Positions 50,021 through 58,491 of a stretch of DNA of 64,000 nucleotides are shown here, in pieces (position 1 is the stretch's first letter; each line of letters begins with the position of its first letter). Position numbers and translations under genes: made by a program. The notes beneath the pieces were generated by a model. It was not told the origin of the DNA. It saw only the letters and a list, made by a program, of their open reading frames with translations, and did not search any database. The stretch is from Pseudomonas helleri (GTDB taxonomy: Bacteria > Pseudomonadota > Gammaproteobacteria > Pseudomonadales > Pseudomonadaceae). Location: contig NZ_JYLD01000009.1 of NCBI RefSeq assembly GCF_001043025.1, positions 124,001 through 188,000 on the forward strand, in the 5' to 3' direction.

Positions 50021-50869
50021 ATGAAACTGCTGCGCTACGGCGAAAAAGGCCAGGAACGTCCCGCTCTGCTCGATAACAACGGTGATCTGCGTGACTTGTC
50101 CGCAGTGGTCACGGATATCGCAGGCGACACCCTCAGCCCGCAAAGCATTGCTCGCCTGCAAGACATCGACCCGGCCACCCTGCCGCTCGTCCAAGGCTCG
50201 CCACGGATCGGCGCATGCGTCGGCCAGGTCGGCAAGTTCATCTGCATCGGCCTCAACTACGCCGACCACGCCGCTGAAACCGGTGCGGCCATTCCCGCTG
50301 AGCCGGTGGTGTTCAACAAGTGGACCAGCGCCATCGTCGGCCCGAACGACAACGTCGAAATCCCGCGTAATTCCCGCAAGACCGACTGGGAGGTCGAGCT
50401 GGGTGTGGTCATCGGCAAAGGCGGCCGCTACATCAGCGAAAGCGACGCGCTGGAACACGTGGCCGGCTATTGCGTGATCAACGATGTGTCCGAGCGCGAG
50501 TTCCAGCTGGAACTGGGCGGCACCTGGGACAAAGGCAAAGGCTGCGACACCTTCGGCCCGCTCGGCCCATGGCTGGTGACCCGCGATGAAATCGCCGACC
50601 CGCACCAGCTCGACCTGTGGCTGGAAGTCGACGGCAAGCGCTACCAGAACGGCAACACGCGCACGATGATTTTCCAGATCCCTAAAATCGTCAGCTACCT
50701 CAGCCAGTTCATGAGCCTGCAACCCGGCGACGTGATCTCTACCGGCACCCCGCCCGGCGTTGGCCTGGGCATCAAACCAGACCCTGTGTACCTGCGTGCG
50801 GGCCAGCACATCCGCCTGGGCATCAGCGGCCTGGGTGAACAAAACCAACGCACCGTCGACGCCGAATAA
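50021..50869 (+). CDS. 2,4-diketo-3-deoxy-L-fuconate hydrolase (FAH family)
   Basis: This 282-residue fumarylacetoacetate hydrolase-fold enzyme has the core ICIGLNYADHAAETGAAIP, the metal-binding glutamates in DWEVELGVVIG, GYCVINDVSERE, and GDVISTGTPPGVGLG. In this operon it would cleave the 2,4-diketo acid to pyruvate and L-lactate, the last step of the non-phosphorylative route. The assignment rests on operon context plus family. GAGGA lies upstream of the ATG at 50021. The dehydratase gene follows 13 nt later. Confidence 0.87.
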   Translation: MKLLRYGEKGQERPALLDNNGDLRDLSAVVTDIAGDTLSPQSIARLQDIDPATLPLVQGSPRIGACVGQVGKFICIGLNYADHAAETGAAIPAEPVVFNKWTSAIVGPNDNVEIPRNSRKTDWEVELGVVIGKGGRYISESDALEHVAGYCVINDVSEREFQLELGGTWDKGKGCDTFGPLGPWLVTRDEIADPHQLDLWLEVDGKRYQNGNTRTMIFQIPKIVSYLSQFMSLQPGDVISTGTPPGVGLGIKPDPVYLRAGQHIRLGISGLGEQNQRTVDAE

Positions 50870-50882
50870 GCCGGAGAACGCC

Positions 50883-52160
50883 ATGACTACCATTACTGCT
50901 GTACGGGTTGAAGACATTCGCTTCCCCACTTCGCAATCGCTGGACGGCTCGGACGCGATGAACCCGGACCCGGATTACTCCGCGGCCTACGTCATCCTCG
51001 AAACCGACACCCCGAACCTCGAAGGCCACGGCCTGACCTTCACCATCGGCCGTGGCAACGAGATCTGCTGCGCCTCGATCAAGGCCCTCGCGGGCCTGAT
51101 GGTCGGCCTCAAGCTTGAGTGGATCGCCGAAGACATGGGCCGCTTCTGGCGCTACGTGACCAGCGACAGCCAGCTGCGCTGGATCGGCCCGGACAAGGGC
51201 GCCATCCACTTGGCCACCGGCGCGGTGGTCAATGCCGCCTGGGACCTCTGGGCCAAGGCCGAAGGCAAGCCGGTGTGGCGTCTGGTGGCCGACATGAGCC
51301 CCGAGCAACTGGTGCGTTGCATTGATTTTCGTTACATCACCGACTGCATCACCCCCGACGAAGCCCTGACCCTGCTGCGCGAGCGCGCCCACGGAAAAGC
51401 CGAGCGTTTGGCCCTGCTCGAAGCTAAAGGTTACCCGTGCTACACCACCTCGGCCGGTTGGCTGGGGTACGCCGACGAGAAGCTGCGCCGCTTGTGCCAG
51501 GAAGCCGTCGACGCGGGCTTCTCGCACATCAAATTAAAAGTCGGCCACGACCTGCAAGACGATATCCGCCGCGTGCGCATTGCCCGCGAAGTGATCGGTC
51601 CGGACCGCAAGCTGATGATCGACGCCAACCAGGTCTGGGAAGTCGACGCGGCCATTGACTGGGTACGTGAACTGTCGTTCGCCCAGCCGTGGTTTATCGA
51701 AGAACCGACCAGCCCGGACGACGTCGAAGGCCACCGCAAAATCCGCCTGGGCGTCAGCCCGGTCAAGGTCGCCACCGGCGAAATGTGCCAGAACCGCATC
51801 GTCTTCAAGCAACTGATCATGCGCGAAGCGATCGACGTGGTGCAGATCGACGCCTGCCGCCTGGGCGGGGTCAACGAAGTGCTGGCCGTCATGCTGATGG
51901 CCGCCAAATACAACTTGCCGGTCTGCCCGCATGCCGGTGGCGTGGGCCTGTGCGAGTACGTGCAGCACCTGTCGATGATCGACTACCTGTGCATCGCCGC
52001 CACCCATGAAGGCCGCGTGGTGGAGTTTGTTGACCACCTGCACGAACACTTCGAAGACCCCTGCGTGATCCGCGACGCCGCCTACATGCCGCCACAGGCG
52101 CCGGGCTTCTCGATCCAGATGAAAGCCGCCTCCCGCGAGCAGTACCGCTACCGGGGCTAA
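50883..52160 (+). CDS. L-fuconate dehydratase
   Basis: This 425-residue enolase-superfamily enzyme dehydrates L-fuconate to 2-keto-3-deoxy-L-fuconate. The start region VRVEDIRFPTSQSLDGSDAM and the full length match L-fuconate dehydratases (the ENOSF1/FUCD group). The catalytic lysine pair is in HIKLKVG, metal ligands are in LMIDANQVWE and FIEEPTSPDD, and the general base histidine is in VCPHAGGVGLCEYVQH. The ATG at 50883 follows GGAGA. It is the third gene of the operon. Confidence 0.94.
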   Translation: MTTITAVRVEDIRFPTSQSLDGSDAMNPDPDYSAAYVILETDTPNLEGHGLTFTIGRGNEICCASIKALAGLMVGLKLEWIAEDMGRFWRYVTSDSQLRWIGPDKGAIHLATGAVVNAAWDLWAKAEGKPVWRLVADMSPEQLVRCIDFRYITDCITPDEALTLLRERAHGKAERLALLEAKGYPCYTTSAGWLGYADEKLRRLCQEAVDAGFSHIKLKVGHDLQDDIRRVRIAREVIGPDRKLMIDANQVWEVDAAIDWVRELSFAQPWFIEEPTSPDDVEGHRKIRLGVSPVKVATGEMCQNRIVFKQLIMREAIDVVQIDACRLGGVNEVLAVMLMAAKYNLPVCPHAGGVGLCEYVQHLSMIDYLCIAATHEGRVVEFVDHLHEHFEDPCVIRDAAYMPPQAPGFSIQMKAASREQYRYRG

Positions 52161-52193
52161 ACCAGCGTTTTGAAGGGACGGAGTACAACAACA

Positions 52194-53057
52194 ATGTCGT
52201 CCACACAGCCACCACGCCTGGATGCGCATCAGCACTTCTGGCGATATGACGCAGCCGGTTACCCGTGGATCAGCCACGACATGCCCGGCCTGCGCCGCGA
52301 CTTTATGCCCGACGACCTGCGCCCCTTGCTCGATCAGGCCGGGCTCGACGGCTGCATTGCCGTGCAAGCCCGCGCCTGCGAAAGCGAGACGGACTGGCTG
52401 TTGCAGTTGGCCGGGCAATACCCGTGGATTCGCGCCGTGGTGGGCTGGGTCGACCTGTGCGCCGCCGACCTTGAACACTCGCTGGAACGCTGGGCGCAGG
52501 CCTCGGTGCTGCGCGGGTTTCGTCATCAGTTGCAAGACGAACCCGCGCCTGCCGAGTTCATGCAACGGGCCGATTTCAACCGTGGCCTGGCGACGTTACA
52601 GCGCCAAGGCAAGGTCTATGAAGTGCTGATCAAGGCCTGCGACCTGAGCGCCGCAACGCAGTTGTGCCAGCGCCATGACCAGCATCACCTGGTGCTCGAC
52701 CACCTCGCCAAGCCAAACGTGCAGGCCAACAACCTGCGCCAATGGGCCGAGCAACTGGCGCCGCTGGCCGCATTGGCGCATGTCAGTTGCAAATTGTCGG
52801 GGCTGGCGACCGAGGCCGATTGGCAGCACTGGCAGCCCGAGCAACTGACCCCGTACCTGGACACCGCACTGCACCTGTTTGGCCCTGAACGCTTGATGTT
52901 CGGTTCCGACTGGCCGGTGTGCCTGCTGGCCAGCGATTACCGCACCACCCACACCCTGGTCGACAGCGTGTTGCAGCACTTGAGCGCCGCTGAACAAGCG
53001 GCGATTTGGGGCGCCAACGCCTGCTCCATCTACGGGCTTGAAGGAGTGACACGATGA
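52194..53057 (+). CDS. L-fuconolactonase (amidohydrolase family 2)
   Basis: This 287-residue TIM-barrel hydrolase carries the metal-binding LDAHQHFWRYD at its start, LVLDHLAKPN with a conserved His, and FGSDWPVCLL with the catalytic Asp. It would open L-fucono-lactone to L-fuconate, between the fucose dehydrogenase and dehydratase steps. Related enzymes act on rhamnono- or other lactones; the operon points to fucose. GGAG lies about 10 nt before the ATG at 52194. The SDR gene overlaps by 4 nt. Confidence 0.9.
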   Translation: MSSTQPPRLDAHQHFWRYDAAGYPWISHDMPGLRRDFMPDDLRPLLDQAGLDGCIAVQARACESETDWLLQLAGQYPWIRAVVGWVDLCAADLEHSLERWAQASVLRGFRHQLQDEPAPAEFMQRADFNRGLATLQRQGKVYEVLIKACDLSAATQLCQRHDQHHLVLDHLAKPNVQANNLRQWAEQLAPLAALAHVSCKLSGLATEADWQHWQPEQLTPYLDTALHLFGPERLMFGSDWPVCLLASDYRTTHTLVDSVLQHLSAAEQAAIWGANACSIYGLEGVTR

Positions 53058-53830
53058 ATCTGCATCTGCAAGACAAGGTCTTTATCGTCACCGGCGGCGG
53101 CTCCGGCATTGGTGCCGCGATTTCTCTGGGGCTGGCCGATGAAGGCGCGATCCCGGTGATTTTCGGCCACAGCCCGCTGTCAGATGAACTGGCCCGACAA
53201 CTGGATCAACGCGGCGCACAAAGCCTGTTTATACAGGTCGAACTGCGCGACGAAGACGCCTGCCGCGCCGCCGTCGCCAGCGTACTGCACCGCTTCGGGC
53301 GCATCGACGGGCTGGTCAACAATGCCGGTGTCAATGACAGCGTGGGCCTGGACGCCGGGCGCTCGGCCTTTGTCGAGTCGCTGGAAAAAAACCTCATCCA
53401 CTACTACCTCATGACCCACCTGTGCGTCGACGCGCTCAAGGCCAGCCGTGGGTCCATCGTCAATATCAGCTCCAAAACCGCCCTCACCGGCCAGGGCGGC
53501 ACCAGCGGCTACACCGCCGCCAAAGGCGCGCAACTGTCGCTGACCCGCGAGTGGGCCACCTCGTTGCTGGCCGATGGCGTACGGGTTAACGCGGTCATCC
53601 CGGCCGAAGTCATGACCCCGCTGTACGAGCGCTGGATCAACAGCTTCGACGACCCGCACGCCAAGCTGGCGAGCATCGTCGAGAAAATCCCCCTCGGCCA
53701 GCGCATGACTACTTCAGAAGAAATCGCCGACAGCGTGCTGTTCCTGTTATCCCCCCGCGCCTCCCACACCACCGGGCAATGGCTGGTGGTCGACGGCGGC
53801 TACACCCACCTGGACCGGGCACTGACATGA
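53054..53830 (+). CDS. L-fucose dehydrogenase (SDR)
   Basis: This 258-residue short-chain dehydrogenase has the cofactor motif IVTGGGSGIGAAIS, LVNNAGVND, and the catalytic set SSKTAL..GYTAAKGAQ. It resembles the HSD17B14/L-fucose dehydrogenase group. It would oxidise L-fucose to L-fuconolactone, the entry step. ATGA couples it to the lactonase gene. The other SDR of the operon fits the later oxidation, but the two activities could be swapped; enzyme tests would decide. Confidence 0.83.
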   Translation: MNLHLQDKVFIVTGGGSGIGAAISLGLADEGAIPVIFGHSPLSDELARQLDQRGAQSLFIQVELRDEDACRAAVASVLHRFGRIDGLVNNAGVNDSVGLDAGRSAFVESLEKNLIHYYLMTHLCVDALKASRGSIVNISSKTALTGQGGTSGYTAAKGAQLSLTREWATSLLADGVRVNAVIPAEVMTPLYERWINSFDDPHAKLASIVEKIPLGQRMTTSEEIADSVLFLLSPRASHTTGQWLVVDGGYTHLDRALT

Positions 53831-53850
53831 GCAAACCATGCACTGACCCT

Positions 53851-53935
53851 GTGGGAGCGGGCTTGCTCGCGATACAGGCGACGCGCGCTGCCTGATCCAC
53901 CGCACAGATGCCATCGCGAGCAAGCCCGCTCCCAC
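53851..53935. repeat. REPIN, family B (85 bp)
   Basis: Inverted REP units GTGGGAGCGGGCTTGCTCGC and complement, 85 bp overall. It lies between the fucose dehydrogenase gene and fucP, inside the presumed operon. Confidence 0.93.
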
Positions 53936-53984
53936 AAGAAATGATCCATGCAAGTCGCTCACAACAATAAGAAGGAGATGCGTC

Positions 53985-55211
53985 ATGTCACTCAAGCACT
54001 CGAACGTCGCCGCGCCGCCCTTTACCAAGGCGGTGACGTCTTACCGCTGGGCACTGATTCTGGTGACCTGCCTGTTCTTTCTCTGGGGGTTGTCGTATGG
54101 CTTGCTGGACGTGCTCAACAAGCACTTCCAGGAAACCCTGCACGTCAGCAAGGCCCAGTCCGGCTTGCTGCAAAGTGCGTACTTCGGCGCCTATTTTCTG
54201 ATCGCCCTGCCCGCCGGTTTCTTGATGGACAAGTACGGCTACAAGGCGGGCATTCTGCTCGGCCTGTGCCTGTATGCCTGCGGCGCCCTGCTGTTCATGC
54301 CCGCCGCGGCCGCGCAAAGCTTTCAGTTCTTTTTGTTCGCGCTGTTTGTGATTGCCTGCGGCCTGGGCTGCCTCGAAACCGCTGCCAACCCGTATGCCAC
54401 GGTGCTGGGTTCACCCGCAGGGGCTGAGCGGCGCTTGAACCTGGCGCAGTCGTTCAATGGCCTCGGGCAGTTTTTTGGCCCCTTGATTGGCGGTGCGTTG
54501 TTCTTCAGTGGTGCCAACAGCACCGACACCACCCAGTCGCTGCAAATGACCTATCTGGTGATTGCCTCGCTGGTGCTGCTGGTCGCCGTGCTGATCGCCC
54601 GCACCCCGCTGCCGGACCTGCGCGAGCAAGAAGTTCAGGCCCAGCAACTGAGTGATAAAGGCCTGTGGCAACACCGCGAGTTTGTCACCGGGGTTATCAC
54701 CCAGTTTTTTTACGTCGGCGCGCAAGTCGGCGTCGGGGCGTTTTTTATCAACTACGTCACCGAGCACTGGGCGCAAATGGGCAGCCAGCAAGCGGCGTAT
54801 CTGCTTTCGGTGGCCATGCTCAGCTTCATGTTTGGGCGCTTCTTCAGCACCTGGCTGATGGGCCGCGTCAATGCCCAGCGCCTGTTAATGATTTACGCAC
54901 TGATCAACGTGGCGCTGTGCGCGGTGGTGGTGCTGGGGGTTGAAGGCGTGTCGGTGGTAGCGCTGGTAGCGACCTTCTTCTTTATGTCGATCATGTTCCC
55001 GACCCTGTTTGCCATGGGCGTGAAAAACCTCGGCGCGCATACCAAGCGCGGCAGCTCGTTCATGATCATGGCCATTGTCGGCGGGGCCCTGCTGCCCTAC
55101 GTGATGGGCCTGATCGCCGACCACTCCTCCACCGCCGTGGCGTATCTGTTGCCAATGGGCTGTTTTGTCATCGTTGCGGCCTATGCCCGCTCCGCCTTGA
55201 GGGCCCGTTAA
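53985..55211 (+). CDS. fucP: L-fucose:H+ symporter FucP
   Basis: This 408-residue MFS permease of the FHS family has about twelve helices. FucP-type motifs include LFFLWGLSYGLLDVLNKHFQ (helix 1), LPAGFLMDKYGYKAG and LGCLETAANPYATVLG. It imports L-fucose with protons, supplying the neighbouring pathway. AAGGAG lies 7 nt before the ATG. A REPIN separates it from the upstream enzyme gene. Confidence 0.92.
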   Translation: MSLKHSNVAAPPFTKAVTSYRWALILVTCLFFLWGLSYGLLDVLNKHFQETLHVSKAQSGLLQSAYFGAYFLIALPAGFLMDKYGYKAGILLGLCLYACGALLFMPAAAAQSFQFFLFALFVIACGLGCLETAANPYATVLGSPAGAERRLNLAQSFNGLGQFFGPLIGGALFFSGANSTDTTQSLQMTYLVIASLVLLVAVLIARTPLPDLREQEVQAQQLSDKGLWQHREFVTGVITQFFYVGAQVGVGAFFINYVTEHWAQMGSQQAAYLLSVAMLSFMFGRFFSTWLMGRVNAQRLLMIYALINVALCAVVVLGVEGVSVVALVATFFFMSIMFPTLFAMGVKNLGAHTKRGSSFMIMAIVGGALLPYVMGLIADHSSTAVAYLLPMGCFVIVAAYARSALRAR

Positions 55212-55260
55212 TCGCTGTCCCTGTTGTTGAACTCCACAAAAAAAATAATCGGAGCCACCC

Positions 55261-56577
55261 ATGTCCAATCCTGTGTTGAATCAGGCGCTCAGCAAGATTC
55301 GCTGGCGCATCCTGCCCTTTGTCGCCTTGATGTTCGCGATGGCGATCATTGACCGTTCCAACATTGGCTTTGCCAAACATGCCCTGCAGGCAGACACCGG
55401 CCTGAGCAACGCCGCGTTTGCCTTGGGCGCGGGCATTTTCTTTATCGGCTACGCCGTGTTTGAAGTGCCCAGCAACCTGATGCTGCACAAAGTCGGCGCA
55501 CGCATCTGGCTGAGCCGGATCATGATCACCTGGGGGCTGGTGTCGGCCGCCATGATGTTTGCCCACAACGAAACCAGCTTCTACATCCTGCGCTTTTTGC
55601 TCGGTGTGGCCGAAGCGGGCCTGTCGCCGGGCGTGGTGCTGTACCTGACCTACTGGTTCCCGCAGAACAAGCGCGGCGCCGCCTACGGCATTTACTACTT
55701 CGGCGTGCCGGTGTCGTTGATGGTCGGCGGCCCGGTGTCGGGCTGGCTGCTGGAAAGCGCGCAATTTGGCCTGACCGGCTGGCAATGGATGTTCGTCACC
55801 GAAGGCCTCGCCGCCTCGGTCATCGGCGTGTTTGCGCTGTTCTACCTCACGGACAAACCGCGTACGGCCAAATGGCTGACCGAGCAAGAAAAAGCCGCGG
55901 TCGAGCACGAACTGGAAAAAGAACACCTGCTCAAGGCCGATACGGGACCGTCGTCCTGGCGCTCGGCGCTGATCAACCCGACGGTGCTGTACTTCACCCT
56001 GATCTACTTCACCATCCAGGTCAGCGTGTACGGCGTGTTGTTTTACCTGCCGACGCGCATCGCTGAACTGCTCGGCACCGGCATCGGCCTGGAAGTCGGC
56101 CTGCTGACGTCCATCCCGTGGATCGCCACCGTGATCGTGCTCTACGCGGTCACCCGCTACGCCGACCGCAAAGGCCTGCAAACCCGCTTTGCCGCGCTGA
56201 TGCTGGCCCTGGCTGCGGTCGGCATGGTCGGTTCGACCTTGAGCGCCAGCCTGCCGCTGGTCATCCTCGCGTTCTGCCTGGCGGCCGCCGGTTTTATCAC
56301 CGTGCAACCGCTGTTCTGGACCTTGCCGACGCGCTTTCTGAGTGGCGCCGCCGCGGCCAGCGGGATCGCCGTAATCGGCGCCCTGGGCAACCTCGGCGGC
56401 TTCCTGGCACCCACGGTTAAAACCTGGGCCGAACAGCAATTCGACAGCACCCATGCCGGCATGTACTTCCTCGCTGCCATGGCACTGCTGGGTACGTTGA
56501 TGTTGTTGCGCTCGGCCAGAAAAGGCCGTGAGCCGGGTAAACGTATTGACCCAGCCCAAGTGGCGCCATCCGCCTGA
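55261..56577 (+). CDS. MFS transporter, anion:cation symporter (ACS) type
   Basis: This 438-residue inner-membrane carrier has twelve helices. ACS motifs include MAIIDRSNIGFAKHALQAD, FFIGYAVFEVPSNLMLHKVG and RFLLGVAEAGLSPGVVLYLT. The family moves sugar acids and aromatic or dicarboxylic acids, so this could import L-fuconate or a related acid for the same pathway. GGAG lies 6 nt before the ATG. It is the last gene of the fucose set. Confidence 0.88.
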   Translation: MSNPVLNQALSKIRWRILPFVALMFAMAIIDRSNIGFAKHALQADTGLSNAAFALGAGIFFIGYAVFEVPSNLMLHKVGARIWLSRIMITWGLVSAAMMFAHNETSFYILRFLLGVAEAGLSPGVVLYLTYWFPQNKRGAAYGIYYFGVPVSLMVGGPVSGWLLESAQFGLTGWQWMFVTEGLAASVIGVFALFYLTDKPRTAKWLTEQEKAAVEHELEKEHLLKADTGPSSWRSALINPTVLYFTLIYFTIQVSVYGVLFYLPTRIAELLGTGIGLEVGLLTSIPWIATVIVLYAVTRYADRKGLQTRFAALMLALAAVGMVGSTLSASLPLVILAFCLAAAGFITVQPLFWTLPTRFLSGAAAASGIAVIGALGNLGGFLAPTVKTWAEQQFDSTHAGMYFLAAMALLGTLMLLRSARKGREPGKRIDPAQVAPSA

Positions 56578-56588
56578 CAACCACTGAG

Positions 56589-56604
56589 GTGGGAGCACGC
56601 TTGA
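56589..56604. repeat. partial family B REP arm beside the RAYT gene
   Basis: GTGGGAGCACGCTTGA keeps the start and part of the arm of the family B unit, with two changes. It lies 7 nt from the end of the RAYT gene, where such genes usually carry REP sequences. Confidence 0.45.
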
Positions 56605-56610
56605 ACGGGG

Positions 56611-57069
56611 TCATAGCCATATGGCATCCCATAAAGGGTAATCTCCCACTCTCTTGACCAGCCCTGCACGCAAGGGGTTCGCAATGACATAACGGGCCAC
56701 ACGCTTCAAGTCCTCTTCATTGCGTAAAGCATGGTCATGGTAGCCCTGCTGCCATCGACTGCCTGTTCGACCGGTGGCCTGATTGATAGCTCTTGTACTC
56801 AACGACTTGGTACGGCACATCAATTGGTCAAGTGAGCTGCGCTGAAGCACTACCAGCCAGTGAAAATGATCTGGCATTACCACCCATGCCAGCGAATCAA
56901 CGAAACCTTGCTCTTGCGCGCTCCGCAACTGCTCTAGAACCAGCCTGCCGACGCGCCAGTCAAGGAAAACAGGTTCCCGATTGAGCGTATTGGCCGTCAG
57001 CAGGTAGATGCGGTTTGGCTCGCTGAACCGACCATGACGCAGGCGGTGGGAAGCAGGAAACGAGGGCAT
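56611..57069 (-). CDS. REP-associated tyrosine transposase (RAYT)
   Basis: This 152-residue Y1-type single-strand transposase-like protein (IS200/IS605-related) has the HUH-type motif MPDHFHWLVVL near residues 65-75, and a tyrosine in WQQGYHDHALRNEEDL near residue 110. The end VARYVIANPLRAGLV then GDYPLWDAIWL is typical of RAYTs. These proteins spread REP/REPIN sequences and are not self-mobile. A family B REPIN lies upstream (57179) and a partial arm downstream, so this RAYT probably serves family B. Confidence 0.93.
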   Translation of the reverse strand: MPSFPASHRLRHGRFSEPNRIYLLTANTLNREPVFLDWRVGRLVLEQLRSAQEQGFVDSLAWVVMPDHFHWLVVLQRSSLDQLMCRTKSLSTRAINQATGRTGSRWQQGYHDHALRNEEDLKRVARYVIANPLRAGLVKRVGDYPLWDAIWL

Positions 57070-57178
57070 AGAACGTCTCGATGAGTCGACAGATCCAAAG
57101 GCTAGTCACTGAATGCACGGTACCCTCCGTCATCGTTTAACCGCATATGTCAGTATTGCAAACACCCTGTGGGAGCGG

Positions 57179-57253
57179 GCTTGCTCGCGATGGCAGCAAC
57201 GCGGTAGTGCAGGTTCACCGCGTCGCCTGAATCGCGAGCAAGCCCGCTCCCAC
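57179..57253. repeat. REPIN, family B (75 bp)
   Basis: GTGGGAGCGGGCTTGCTCGC and complement, with a middle about 10 bp shorter than the three 85-bp copies. It lies 110 bp upstream of the RAYT gene. Confidence 0.93.
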
Positions 57254-57304
57254 TAGAGTTACAAGGTTCCTCTGGGTATTTCCCGGGCCAAGCGCGTACA
57301 CTGC

Positions 57305-57420
57305 CAGCGTTGTTTCAGTATGTTACGAAGGAAAGAAGTCGGTCCGAATCCGACGCGGTCGCGCCACTGTAGTCGGCACCTTGCCGAGAGCCAGATCTTC
57401 CTTTGCCTTTGCACTCTTGC
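57305..57420 (+). ncRNA. cobalamin riboswitch upstream of cbtB
   Basis: The segment has the B12-box-like GCCACTGT (57363-57370), the hairpin GTCGG-TCCGAAT-CCGAC (57338-57354) preceded by GGAAAG, and a closing GAGCCAGATC. This matches short cobalamin riboswitches found before cbtB-cbtA. It would turn down the transporter when cobalamin is plentiful. The exact ends are approximate. Confidence 0.8.
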
Positions 57421-57446
57421 CGGGACGCGTAATCCCAGAGGTAATC

Positions 57447-57659
57447 ATGGTTTCTAACGCTGCTACTCACTCTGACCTCTCCATTCCTGCCATTCCCCTG
57501 CGCGATGTATTGCCGTGGGCGATTTTCGGGGGCCTGTTGCTGTTGCTGGCGATTTATTTCGTCGGCGCTGAACAAGGCGCCACCGCCGTCTTCAAGGGCA
57601 TGTACGTGCACGAGTTCGTACACGACGGTCGCCACCTGCTGGGCTTTCCCTGCCACTGA
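57447..57659 (+). CDS. cbtB: cobalt transporter subunit CbtB
   Basis: This 70-residue protein has one membrane helix (LPWAIFGGLLLLLAIYFVG) and the histidine-rich end signature YVHEFVHDGRHLLGFPCH, probably a metal site. With CbtA it forms a predicted cobalt uptake system serving cobalamin synthesis. The ATG at 57447 has AGAGG 5-6 nt upstream; in-frame sequence before it belongs to the riboswitch. It is followed by cbtA after 15 nt. Confidence 0.93.
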   Translation: MVSNAATHSDLSIPAIPLRDVLPWAIFGGLLLLLAIYFVGAEQGATAVFKGMYVHEFVHDGRHLLGFPCH

Positions 57660-57674
57660 TCCGAGGGGTTTCAC

Positions 57675-58412
57675 ATGACTGGTCGTTTACTCGTCAGGGG
57701 CATGCTTGTCGGTCTGTTGGCCGGCCTGCTGGCCTTCAGCTTTGCCAAGGTGTTCGGCGAACCCGAGATTGATCGCGCTATCGCCTTCGAAGAAGGCATG
57801 TCCCATTCCCACTCCCACGGTGACGCCGAGGAAGAAGAACCCGAGCTGGTCAGCCGCGAAGTGCAAAGCACCTTCGGTCTGTTGACCGGAGTGCTGGTGT
57901 ACAGCGTGTCGCTGGGCGGCATTTTTGCCCTGGTGTTTGCGTACTCACTGGGCCGTGTCGGTAACGTCGGCCCGCGTGGCCTGGCCGCACTGCTGGCGCT
58001 GGCCGCCTTTGTGGTGCTGTATCTGGTGCCGGGGCTGGTGTATCCGGCCAACCCGCCCGCGGTGGGCAACCCGGACACCATCGGCAAGCGCACGCAGTTG
58101 TTCTTCCTGATGCTGCTGGTGTCGCTGGCCGCCGCGATCATTGCCGTCAGTGCAGGCCGTAAATTCATCGCCAGCTCTGGTCTGTGGAACGGCGTGATCA
58201 AGGGCGTGGTGCTGTACCTGGTGATTGTCTCGATAGCAGGCTTTTTGTTCCCGACGTTCAATGAAGCACCGGACGGTTTCTCGGCCCTGCTGCTGTGGAA
58301 ATTTCGCGTCGCCTCGCTGGGCATTCAAGCGGTACTGTGGACCGCACTGGGCCTGATCTTCGGCGTCGTCGCCGAACGTTTGCTGCTGCCCAACAAGCCT
58401 TACAAAGCGTAA
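57675..58412 (+). CDS. cbtA: cobalt transporter subunit CbtA
   Basis: This 245-residue membrane protein has about six helices (GMLVGLLAGLLAFSFAKVFG, LLTGVLVYSVSLGGIFALVF, and others). A periplasmic or cytosolic loop carries the metal-binding SHSHSHGDAEEEEPE. It works with CbtB in predicted cobalt import and is under the same cobalamin riboswitch. GAGGGG lies just upstream of its ATG. Confidence 0.92.
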   Translation: MTGRLLVRGMLVGLLAGLLAFSFAKVFGEPEIDRAIAFEEGMSHSHSHGDAEEEEPELVSREVQSTFGLLTGVLVYSVSLGGIFALVFAYSLGRVGNVGPRGLAALLALAAFVVLYLVPGLVYPANPPAVGNPDTIGKRTQLFFLMLLVSLAAAIIAVSAGRKFIASSGLWNGVIKGVVLYLVIVSIAGFLFPTFNEAPDGFSALLLWKFRVASLGIQAVLWTALGLIFGVVAERLLLPNKPYKA

Positions 58413-58418
58413 AGCCCT

Positions 58419-58491
58419 GTAGGAGCTGCCGAGGAACGACGGCTGCGATCTTTTAAAAGATCATAAGATCGCAGCCTGCGGCAGCTCCTAC
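58419..58491. repeat. REP palindrome, family C
   Basis: Arms GTAGGAGCTGCCGAGGAACG and GCAGCCTGCGGCAGCTCCTAC pair imperfectly around GATCTTTTAAAAGATCATAAG. It is a third REP type, distinct from A and B. Its right end CTAC holds the TAG stop of the opmB gene on the minus strand. Confidence 0.85.

Noticed and set aside
56611..57069. insertion sequence
   Set aside because: The transposase is of the RAYT type, single and without insertion-sequence ends or target duplication; it is domesticated with REPs.
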